NCBI GenBank assembly: GCA_934567115.1
Contig: CAKTJA010000099.1
Coordinates: 1-5,307, forward strand
Direction: 5' to 3'
DNA: 5,307 bases
Source of the DNA: an uncultured Oscillospiraceae bacterium
GTDB lineage: Bacteria > Bacillota > Clostridia > Oscillospirales > Oscillospiraceae
The notes under the pieces are model-generated. The model was not told the DNA's origin, did no database searches, and saw only the letters and a list, made by a program, of their open reading frames with translations. The number at the start of each line of letters is the position of its first letter. Positions within the stretch are counted from its first letter, which is position 1. Shown here one piece after another: positions 1 through 5,307 of the stretch. The translations under genes and the position numbers were made by a program.

Positions 1-2655
1 GCACAACTCTCCGCCCGCCTCGCGGATCGTTACGGCGGGAAGCTGACCCGCGCCGCCGAAGCTCAGCTCGAAGGCCAGCGGCTCGAAATCGGAGTCCGCC
101 AGCTCCTCCGCCACCGAATCCATAATGCGGTAGACCGAATCGCACAGCCGTCGAAAGAGGTAGCGAAAGCGCGCGTCCTTTTCCTCAAGCTCGGGAAGGT
201 TTACCGAAATATATTCCTCAACGGCGCCGCGCACGATCTCATGCAGGGCCGCGCGGTCCAGCGATTTAACGCCGCCGCGCTCCTTCGCGGCGCGCAGCGT
301 GCTTTCCATCACGTCATGCACGAAGGTCCCCGCCTGCGGCGCGTCGAAGCCCGCCGGCGTACGCTCCTTCGCGCGCAGCCCATACTGCATGAAGTAGGAG
401 AAATGACACGCCCGCGCCTTCTCCAGACGCGATGCGCTGAGCGTGATCCGCCTTCCGTAAACCGCGTGCACCGCCTCCCGCGAGAGCGAACCGCGCGTGT
501 AGCGCGAGGCGTCCCGCATTGCGCGCAGCGTCTCCCCGCAGTCGCTCCGCGACGCGAAATACCGCCACGCCGCGCCGTCGATATGCTCACCCGCATAGTC
601 GAGCGCCGGCGCAGGCGCTGACAGGCGATATGCCTTTTCAGCATCTGCCGTCTCAAGCTTTACGCCGCTGCAAAGCGTCTGTATTCGTCCGATGACAAAG
701 CTCGGACGCAGCTCGGCTCCCTTTCCGTCAAAGCGCGGATAGGAAACATACAGGCGGTCCGTCGGCTGGGCCAGCGCGGCGTAAAGATTCTGGATCTCCA
801 GCCGAAACTGCGCCAGACCATAGGGTGCGAGCCGAATGTCCAGCGCCTCAAGCGCCGCGCGGTCCTCGTCGCGGAGGATCCCTCCCCCGCCGCCGACCGC
901 CGGCAGAACGCTGTCGTTTGCGCCCATGAGAAACAGCACGCGCACGGCATGCCGGTCGTTCCGCGTCAGCTCCGCGCAGCTAACGCGGTCGAGCGACACG
1001 GGGATCGTTCCGACCGAGTACTGCGTCAGCACCAGACGCATCAGCTGCGAAAATTCCTCCGCGTCAAGCTGCGTCTCTCCCAAAATCTCAACAAACTGAT
1101 CGAAGACCTCGCACAGAACGTTCCACAGCTGGGCGATCTCCTCCGCTCTCTGCGTATCGCCGCCGCGCCAGAGCGCCTCCGTCTGCCGCTGAAGCTCTCC
1201 CGGCAGGTCGATCTGCTCCAAATATCTGTAAAGTGATTTTACTTTCTCCTCAACTGTCCCCGTGCCGTGCACGCCCTCATAAAGCTGCGCAAAGGGGACG
1301 CGCACCTTCTCTCTCGCCTCGTTCACGTGGGCAAGAAGCGCACGGTGCTCATCGCGCCATGCCGCGCCGTATCCGTCCGGATGCGCCGTCCATTCTGTGT
1401 CCTGGGTCCACATCGTCCCGCGAATGTCCCACTTGACGGCGTAGTTTTCCAGCACGTCGCACTCCTCTGCGGTCAAACCGGCAAGCCCCGTCTTCAGGCA
1501 CCGGAACACGTCCTCGTACTCAAAGCCTCCGCTCACCGCGTCCAGCGCGCCGAGCAGGAGCGCCGGCACGTTCTGACGCAGGATATCGCTGCGGCGGGCG
1601 CAGTAGATCGGAATGCCGAAGCGCGAAAACACGGCCCTGAGCACGCCCTCCGCCGAGCCGAGGTCGCGCGAGGCGACCGTGATATCTCGAAAGCGATACC
1701 CCTCAGTGCGAACCAGACGCAAGATCTCCGATGCGATCCACTCCGCCTCGGCGTAGGCGTTCTCCGCCTCGTAAAGGCGAAGCTGCTCCGTCGGCTCCTC
1801 CCAGCGGCCGCCGCTTCCGAAAAAATGCCGCTCAATGTGCGCAAGCGCGTCACGCGGTTCCCCCGCGCGCAGCACCTCCTCCGAGCAGCGAACCCCCGCC
1901 TCCCGCGCAAGCTCGTAAAGCCGGCTGCGCACACGAAGGCTTTCGGAAAACAGCTCGCTGTCGCTCCCGTCGCCAAGCAGCGTTACGGTCACGCTCCCGG
2001 CGCGTTGGAGAATGATGCGCAGAATTTTCTGCTCACGGCCCGTAAAGTAGGAAAAACCGTCGATAAAAACGTCCTTTCCGTCAATATAGCCGGACGCCGC
2101 AAGCTGCTCCTCCAGCTTTTCCAGCCGGTCCCGCGCGTCGCGTCCGGGGGCGTGGAGCCGCGCAAGGTACGCGCCGTAAAGCAGCGCCACGTCCCGCAGA
2201 CGCTCGCCGCTCCCGCCCGGTATTTCCTCCGCCTTTTCCGCCAGCTTCTCCGGCGCGACGGCATAGGCCTGCAGCTCCTCCACAAGCGAAAGCAGGCTCT
2301 CCAGAAACGCCGCGCGCTGCGACGGCCGGCGATAAACCCGCAGAGACGGCGCGAGCGACACAAGGACCCGCTGCAAAAGCAGAAGCTTTCCGCCGTTGTC
2401 CAGCGTCACCTCAGCCGCGCCGCCAACGATCGTCAGCACGCGGGACGCAAGCAGCTTGAAGCTCAAAACCTCGGCATGCCGGCTCGCGGACACACCGCAT
2501 ACACGGCACATATCGACCTCCGCCGCGTGCGAGGCATGCTCCGGCACGAGCAGGATTTGTCGGGAGCTGTCGCCCAGCGCGCGGATCTCCTCCAGCACAC
2601 GCGCGGACTTTCCCGTTCCCGCCCGGCCCAGTATAATGCGCAGCACAGCGTCCAC
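1..2655 (-). CDS. addB: ATP-dependent helicase/deoxyribonuclease subunit B (AddB), C-terminal part beyond the left edge
   Basis: AddB pairs with AddA in the helicase-nuclease that resects double-strand breaks and degrades foreign linear DNA. The frame is open for 885 codons to the left edge, without frameshift or stop. Visible marks, numbered from the GTG at 2655: Walker A GRAGTGKS (10-17); VPEHAS (37-42), where many homologues have VPEQ; ENYAVKWDIRG (403-413); VLFLMGANDSVLP (573-585); a pentaglycine run (588-592); ACHFSYFMQYGL, whose Cys750 matches the first of four cysteines holding the 4Fe-4S cluster in Bacillus AddB; and GTFVHDVME, whose His780 matches the nuclease-domain histidine. AddB proteins are usually about 1,100-1,200 residues, so roughly a quarter is missing, including the expected catalytic Asp/Lys residues and the last three cluster cysteines. 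In known AddAB the motor is AddA, and AddB supplies Chi recognition and a second nuclease. GTG 2655 was chosen because GGAGG lies 6 nt upstream; GTG 2646, giving MLRIILGRAG, is a real alternative. Confidence 0.96.
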   Translation of the reverse strand, partial: MDAVLRIILGRAGTGKSARVLEEIRALGDSSRQILLVPEHASHAAEVDMCRVCGVSASRHAEVLSFKLLASRVLTIVGGAAEVTLDNGGKLLLLQRVLVSLAPSLRVYRRPSQRAAFLESLLSLVEELQAYAVAPEKLAEKAEEIPGGSGERLRDVALLYGAYLARLHAPGRDARDRLEKLEEQLAASGYIDGKDVFIDGFSYFTGREQKILRIILQRAGSVTVTLLGDGSDSELFSESLRVRSRLYELAREAGVRCSEEVLRAGEPRDALAHIERHFFGSGGRWEEPTEQLRLYEAENAYAEAEWIASEILRLVRTEGYRFRDITVASRDLGSAEGVLRAVFSRFGIPIYCARRSDILRQNVPALLLGALDAVSGGFEYEDVFRCLKTGLAGLTAEECDVLENYAVKWDIRGTMWTQDTEWTAHPDGYGAAWRDEHRALLAHVNEAREKVRVPFAQLYEGVHGTGTVEEKVKSLYRYLEQIDLPGELQRQTEALWRGGDTQRAEEIAQLWNVLCEVFDQFVEILGETQLDAEEFSQLMRLVLTQYSVGTIPVSLDRVSCAELTRNDRHAVRVLFLMGANDSVLPAVGGGGGILRDEDRAALEALDIRLAPYGLAQFRLEIQNLYAALAQPTDRLYVSYPRFDGKGAELRPSFVIGRIQTLCSGVKLETADAEKAYRLSAPAPALDYAGEHIDGAAWRYFASRSDCGETLRAMRDASRYTRGSLSREAVHAVYGRRITLSASRLEKARACHFSYFMQYGLRAKERTPAGFDAPQAGTFVHDVMESTLRAAKERGGVKSLDRAALHEIVRGAVEEYISVNLPELEEKDARFRYLFRRLCDSVYRIMDSVAEELADSDFEPLAFELSFGGAGQLPAVTIREAGGELC

Positions 2656-2666
2656 TCCTCTCCTCC
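2656..2666 (-). promoter_or_regulatory. Shine-Dalgarno region of addB
   Basis: The minus strand reads GGAGGAGAGGA directly before the GTG at 2655. The GGAGG core lies 6 nt from that GTG. A second, weaker AGGAG (2659-2655) lies 8 nt from the in-frame GTG at 2646. The sequence therefore supports two starts three codons apart; the stronger core favours 2655, while the compact family N-terminus (M-hydrophobics-GRAG) would also fit 2646. Confidence 0.75.
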
Positions 2667-2697
2667 GTCTTTTCACGACGCTCCGCCGCGCCGTATC

Positions 2698-2737
2698 CCG
2701 TCATCCGCCAGCCCCTTCGCCGTCTGCGGAATGACGG
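2698..2737 (-). repeat. Imperfect inverted repeat in the addB leader
   Basis: The arms CCGTCATCCGC (2698-2708) and GCGGAATGACGG (2726-2737) pair over 11 bp with a single one-nucleotide bulge and a 17-nt loop. The hairpin sits about 20 nt downstream of the predicted transcription start and about 30 nt upstream of the addB Shine-Dalgarno. No T-run follows it on the minus strand, so it does not look like an intrinsic terminator. It could be a leader structure affecting mRNA stability, a protein-binding site, or a copy of a dispersed palindromic repeat; the sequence alone does not decide. Confidence 0.6.
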
Positions 2738-2762
2738 ACAAACCCCGCAAATAACCGCTTTT

Positions 2763-2791
2763 ATTGTAGCATAAGCGCCCCCTCTCCGCAA
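2763..2791 (-). promoter_or_regulatory. Predicted sigma-A-type extended -10 promoter for addB
   Basis: On the minus strand TTGCGG (2791-2786, weak -35 with only TTG conserved) is followed by exactly 17 nt and then TACAAT (2768-2763, five of six consensus bases). The -10 is preceded by TGC, giving the extended -10 form TGnTACAAT, which can compensate for a poor -35. Transcription would start near 2756, leaving a leader of about 100 nt. The site lies just downstream of the hairpin ending pgcA and points towards addB, which fits the gene layout. Confidence 0.65.
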
Positions 2792-2810
2792 CGTTGAAGT
2801 TTGTGAAAGC

Positions 2811-2862
2811 GCCCGAAACGGGCACCGCCCCGGGCCGTACCTGACGGCACGGTCCGGGGCGG
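2811..2862 (-). terminator. Stem-loop, probable terminator of the rlmH-DUF2007-pgcA transcript
   Basis: The 14-nt arms at 2825-2838 and 2849-2862 are complementary except for one position (an A-C mismatch in the minus-strand RNA) and enclose a 10-nt loop. A small second hairpin follows in the direction of transcription, GCCCG-TTT-CGGGC (2823-2811), then GCTTTCAC. The stem is very stable and lies 34 nt past the pgcA stop, the right place for a terminator. The U-tract is poor, however, so termination may be incomplete or the structure may instead protect the mRNA 3' end. Confidence 0.5.
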
Positions 2863-2895
2863 ACGTATCCCTGCGTTTCCTTCAGCGGAGCAGGC

Positions 2896-4620
2896 TCACG
2901 CAAGTGTGGAGACCCACGCGCTGTATTTCTTCAGATTTTCGTCGCGCTCCTGCCTGTTCGCGCCTGCGGTGAGGATATAGACCTTGATTTTCGGCTCGGT
3001 CCCGCTCGGGCGGACAAGAATGCTCGTTCCGTCGGCCAGCTCGAACCGCAGGACGTTCGACCCGGACAGCGCCATTGATGTGACCTTTCCGCTCTCCGCG
3101 TCGCGCACCGTGCCGTTCGAATAGTCCTTATAGACGGCGACGCGCACCCCGCCGATCTCCGCCGGCGGAGCCTCGCGCAGATACTTCATGAGCGCCGCCA
3201 TCCGTTCAAGCCCGTCAAGCCCCGGCATAACGAGGTTGTGCGTCTTCTCGCCGTACCAGCCGTACTTTTCGTAGAGCGCTTGCATCGCGTCGCACAGCGT
3301 CATGCCCTGCGCATGATACCACGCCGCCATTTCCGTAAGCAGCAGAGAGGCGGTGACTGCGTCCTTGTCGCGCACGTAATGTCCGATCATATAGCCGTAG
3401 CTTTCCTCATAGGAAAAGATGACCGTATTTTTCCCCGCGCCCTCCAGCTCGTTCATTTTTTCCGCCATGAACTTAAAGCCGGTGAAGGTGTCGTAGCAGT
3501 CGATCCCGTTGGCCTCGGCGACCCGGCGGGCCATCTCGGTGGTGACGATCGTCTTGAGCACGGCGGGCTTTTCCGGAAGCTTCCCCGCGCGGCGCATCGC
3601 GCCGATGAGATAGTCAAGCAGCAGCACGCCGGTCTGATTCCCGGTGAGCGGAACGTATTCGCCGGACTTTTCGCGAACCATAACGCCGACGCGGTCGCTG
3701 TCCGGATCGGTTCCGAGGATAAAGTCCACGTTCTTCTCCCGCGCAAGATCGACGGCAAGGTAGAAGCCCTCGGGATTTTCCGGGTTGGGCGAAACGACGG
3801 TCGGGAAATTGCCGTCGATCACCATCTGCTTCGGCTCGCAGTAGAGCCGCTTGACGCCGAGCTTTGTCAGCGCCTCCGGTACAAGCTTGTAGCCGCAGCC
3901 GTGGAAGGGCGTGTAGACCATTCCGAAATCGTCCGCGACCTTTTTGACGGTCTCGCTGTCGTTGACCATGGACATCACGTTCGCCATAAAGCGGTCGTCG
4001 CAGTCGCGGCCGAGCAGCTCGATCCGTCCTTCGGCAACGGCGGCGTCATAGTCCATCGAGTGCACGCCGGTGAAAATGTCGATCTTCTCCAGCTCGCGCG
4101 CGATGGCGGCGGCATGCTGGGGCGGGAGCTGCGCGCCGTCCGCCCAGTAGACCTTATAGCCGTTGTACTCCTTGGGATTATGGCTCGCCGTGACGTTCAC
4201 GCCCGCCTGACAGCCGTACTCGCGCACGGCAAAGGACAGCTCCGGCGTCGGGCGCAGCGACTCGAACAGGCGCACATGGATGCCGTTCGCCGCCATGACG
4301 CAGGCCGTCTCACGCGCAAACTCGGCGGAGTGGTTGCGGCAGTCCATGCACACGGCGACGCCGCGCTTCATCGCGTCCGCGCCCTCCGCGCGGATGACGT
4401 TCGCAAACCCCTGCGTCGCCCAGCGAATCACATGGCGGTTCATGTTGTGCAGACCCGTACACATCGTACCGCGCAGCCCTGCGGTGCCGAACTCAAGCGG
4501 ACCGTAGAAGCGGTTCTCGATCTCCGTCTCGTTGCCCGCAAGCGCGCGCAACTCCGCGCGCTCCTCCTCGCTCAGCGCGGAAGAGGCCAGCCACTTTTCG
4601 TACTCCTTGCGATAATCCAT
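2896..4620 (-). CDS. pgcA: Alpha-phosphoglucomutase / phospho-sugar mutase (PgcA type)
   Basis: A cytosolic enzyme of the alpha-D-phosphohexomutase family that interconverts glucose-1-phosphate and glucose-6-phosphate, linking glycolysis to UDP-glucose, cell-envelope glycans and glycogen. The 574-residue protein is complete and close in length to Bacillus PgcA (about 580). All four active-site signatures are present: TASHNP (144-149) with phosphoserine Ser146; the metal loop DPDSDR (305-310) with Asp305, Asp307 and Asp309; the sugar-specificity loop EESYG (405-409); and the phosphate-binding loop RPSGTEPK (537-544). Further family landmarks are LEFGTAGLRG (42-51), LRPTPELSFAVR (122-133), LTGNQTG (325-331) and TGFKF (380-384). 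The ATG at 4620 is supported by AGGAGG 7 nt upstream. The start overlaps the stop of the preceding gene by one base, so it is probably translationally coupled. Some relatives also act on mannose phosphates; the sequence cannot exclude that here. Confidence 0.96.
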   Translation of the reverse strand: MDYRKEYEKWLASSALSEEERAELRALAGNETEIENRFYGPLEFGTAGLRGTMCTGLHNMNRHVIRWATQGFANVIRAEGADAMKRGVAVCMDCRNHSAEFARETACVMAANGIHVRLFESLRPTPELSFAVREYGCQAGVNVTASHNPKEYNGYKVYWADGAQLPPQHAAAIARELEKIDIFTGVHSMDYDAAVAEGRIELLGRDCDDRFMANVMSMVNDSETVKKVADDFGMVYTPFHGCGYKLVPEALTKLGVKRLYCEPKQMVIDGNFPTVVSPNPENPEGFYLAVDLAREKNVDFILGTDPDSDRVGVMVREKSGEYVPLTGNQTGVLLLDYLIGAMRRAGKLPEKPAVLKTIVTTEMARRVAEANGIDCYDTFTGFKFMAEKMNELEGAGKNTVIFSYEESYGYMIGHYVRDKDAVTASLLLTEMAAWYHAQGMTLCDAMQALYEKYGWYGEKTHNLVMPGLDGLERMAALMKYLREAPPAEIGGVRVAVYKDYSNGTVRDAESGKVTSMALSGSNVLRFELADGTSILVRPSGTEPKIKVYILTAGANRQERDENLKKYSAWVSTLA

Positions 4621-4946
4621 TATAAATCCTCCTCGTCCAAATTGATTTCGTCAACAGGCGCGATCAGATTTTTCGCGTCCTCAAGCATGCTTTCCGGAAC
4701 ATAAAGGTCCGCGCCGCAGCAGGGCGTTCCGAAAATCACCTTGCCGAGCGCGTCATCCTCCGCGTACTTCTTCATAACGGGGACGCCGTAAGCGCGCAGC
4801 ATCTCAACGAGCATCCCGGCGGCGTTGTTCCGCTCCGTCTCCCGCGTGAGAAAAACGGGCTTTTCCGGCACGCCGTCCGCGTTCCTCGGCCAGCGGTCCG
4901 CAAGGTCGCGCTTCTCGCGTCCCCAGCTCAGTCCGGGAAAGTCCAC
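4620..4946 (-). CDS. DUF2007-family protein of unknown function
   Basis: A small protein of 108 residues. Residues about 30-96 have the layout of the DUF2007 family ('putative signal transducing protein'): a strand entry PVFLTRETERNNA, a helix ending in LRAYGVPV (50-57), a basic/acidic stretch KKYAEDD, then CCGADLYVPESMLEDAKNLI (76-95) with the typical D-hydrophobic-VPE ending. The biochemical role of this family is not established; its fold recalls small regulatory ACT-like or GlnB-like domains, but that is only a comparison. I see no signal peptide, membrane segment or zinc ribbon. The first 28 residues are charged and not recognisable; the last 12 are strongly acidic. The start is GTG, 13 nt after the rlmH stop. 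It lies between rlmH and pgcA in an apparent operon, and its stop overlaps the pgcA start. The family call is from memory of its pattern, not a search. Confidence 0.8.
   Translation of the reverse strand: MDFPGLSWGREKRDLADRWPRNADGVPEKPVFLTRETERNNAAGMLVEMLRAYGVPVMKKYAEDDALGKVIFGTPCCGADLYVPESMLEDAKNLIAPVDEINLDEEDL
4627..4634 (-). promoter_or_regulatory. Shine-Dalgarno of pgcA, inside the end of the DUF2007 gene
   Basis: The minus strand reads GAGGAGGA, then 7 nt (TTTATAA less the base shared with ATG, 4627 counted in the spacer from the AGGAGG core), then the pgcA ATG. It is an almost perfect anti-SD match and simultaneously encodes the acidic Glu-Glu-Asp tail of the upstream protein. Together with the TAATG junction it fixes the pgcA start and suggests coupled translation. 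Confidence 0.85.
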
Positions 4947-4952
4947 AGCCGT

Positions 4953-4961
4953 CCCCCCCTT
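4953..4961 (-). promoter_or_regulatory. Shine-Dalgarno of the DUF2007 gene, made of a seven-G tract
   Basis: The minus strand reads AAGGGGGGG, then ACGGCT (6 nt), then the GTG start. The tract can pair with the anti-SD if one G-U wobble replaces the usual A-U pair. Its first two bases are the last two of the rlmH TAA stop codon, so a ribosome finishing rlmH would sit on this site, which suggests reinitiation or coupling. Confidence 0.6.
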
Positions 4962-5307
4962 ATTTATGGTAGCGCGTACCGGCGCTGATCTGGTACGCGC
5001 GGTAGATCTGCTCGAGCAGCATCACCCGCGCCAGATGGTGCGGAAACGTCATCGGCGACATGGACAGCCGAAGGTCGGCGCGGCGCTTCACGCTTTCGTG
5101 AAGCCCGAAGCTGCCGCCGATGAGAAAGGTCAGCTGCGACGCGCCGAGCGCGGCGAACCGCTCGATCCGCTCGGACAGCGCCTCGCTGCTCATCGCCGTC
5201 CCCTCGACGCACATCGCGATTACCGCCCCGCCGCGCGGGAGCCTTTCGACGATCTGCGCGGCTTCCCTCGCCAGCGCCTGTTCGATCTCGGCAGCGGAGG
5301 GGTCCTC
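4960..5307 (-). CDS. rlmH: 23S rRNA (pseudouridine-1915 N3)-methyltransferase RlmH, N-terminus beyond the right edge
   Basis: RlmH is a small SPOUT-class enzyme that uses S-adenosylmethionine to methylate N3 of pseudouridine 1915 in helix 69 of 23S rRNA, acting on assembled 70S ribosomes. The visible 115 residues cover about the last three quarters of a protein usually near 155-160 residues long; about 45 N-terminal residues are missing. Counting from the edge, the methyl-donor loop LIGGSFG (62-68) and the knot segment SMSPMTFPHHLARVMLLEQ (82-100), followed by IYRAY (101-105), are typical, as is the C-terminal Tyr-His-Lys (113-115) needed for pseudouridine recognition in the family. The stretch CVEGTAMSSEALSERI (33-48) corresponds to the EIQGK-SSE region of the Staphylococcus protein. 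The frame is open to the edge, so the internal ATG codons are not the true start. It is the first visible gene of the apparent operon with DUF2007 and pgcA. Confidence 0.95.
   Translation of the reverse strand, partial: EDPSAAEIEQALAREAAQIVERLPRGGAVIAMCVEGTAMSSEALSERIERFAALGASQLTFLIGGSFGLHESVKRRADLRLSMSPMTFPHHLARVMLLEQIYRAYQISAGTRYHK

Noticed and set aside
309..2363. Several short minus-strand frames (309-656, 660-950, 1533-1976, 1989-2363) that might suggest a fragmented addB
   Set aside because: They are in other frames. Reading the addB frame codon by codon from 2655 to 1 gives no stop and continuous family-like sequence, so the gene is intact within the window.
2666..2680. Possible CGTC/GACG hairpin touching the addB Shine-Dalgarno
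   Set aside because: It has only four base pairs and overlaps a single base of the Shine-Dalgarno, too weak to claim as a regulatory switch.
1267..2754. 495-codon open frame on the plus strand
   Set aside because: It lies wholly antisense to addB, whose family motifs are unmistakable. The product is an Arg/Ala/His/Gln-rich sequence without recognisable domains and there is no convincing ribosome binding site. Long antisense frames are expected in G+C-rich genes.
2673..2903. 76-codon minus-strand frame across the pgcA-addB gap
   Set aside because: It would start at a TTG inside the end of pgcA with no Shine-Dalgarno and would run through the terminator hairpin and the promoter. The product has no recognisable features.
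3238..4704. 488-codon open frame on the plus strand
   Set aside because: It is antisense to pgcA and the end of the DUF2007 gene, has a low-complexity His/Arg/Val/Ala composition, and no domain pattern. It mirrors the codon bias of pgcA.
1..5307. Search for tRNA/rRNA genes, CRISPR repeats, insertion sequences, attachment sites and an unknown defence or accessory system
   Set aside because: Nothing was found by reading both strands. Genes are tightly packed housekeeping types with uniform base composition and the only gap is the 240-nt region before addB, which is accounted for.

Overview
The window is a compact, G+C-rich bacterial stretch in which every supported gene lies on the minus strand. 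In transcription order (right to left) it holds the 3' part of rlmH, a small DUF2007-family gene, an alpha-phosphoglucomutase gene (pgcA type) and the first three quarters of addB. The AddAB-type (not RecBCD) recombination nuclease, the strong GGAGG-type ribosome binding sites, the GTG starts and the protein character all suggest a Gram-positive Clostridia-class Firmicute, perhaps Oscillospiraceae-like. That placement is an inference from protein features; no marker gene here fixes the taxon.

Right part (2896-5307): rlmH runs off the right edge. It is followed after 13 nt by the DUF2007 gene, whose stop overlaps the pgcA start in a TAATG junction. These three genes look like one translationally coupled operon. 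They combine ribosome maturation (methylation of pseudouridine 1915 in 23S rRNA), a protein of unknown function, and interconversion of glucose-1-phosphate and glucose-6-phosphate.

Gap (2656-2895, 240 nt): read in the direction of transcription, it holds a long G+C-rich stem-loop that probably ends the pgcA transcript, a good extended -10 promoter, a roughly 100-nt leader with a second inverted repeat, and a strong Shine-Dalgarno sequence for addB. Transcription of addB therefore probably restarts here.

Left part (1-2655): one uninterrupted reading frame of 885 codons encodes AddB and runs off the left edge, where the rest of its nuclease domain should lie; addA would be expected beyond it. 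The frame has no stop codon inside the window. Long open frames on the opposite strand are shadows of the G+C-rich coding sequence.

I found no RNA gene, mobile element, CRISPR array, phage gene or defence island beyond AddAB itself, and no convincing sign of a new biological system. The least explained items are the DUF2007 protein and the structured addB leader.
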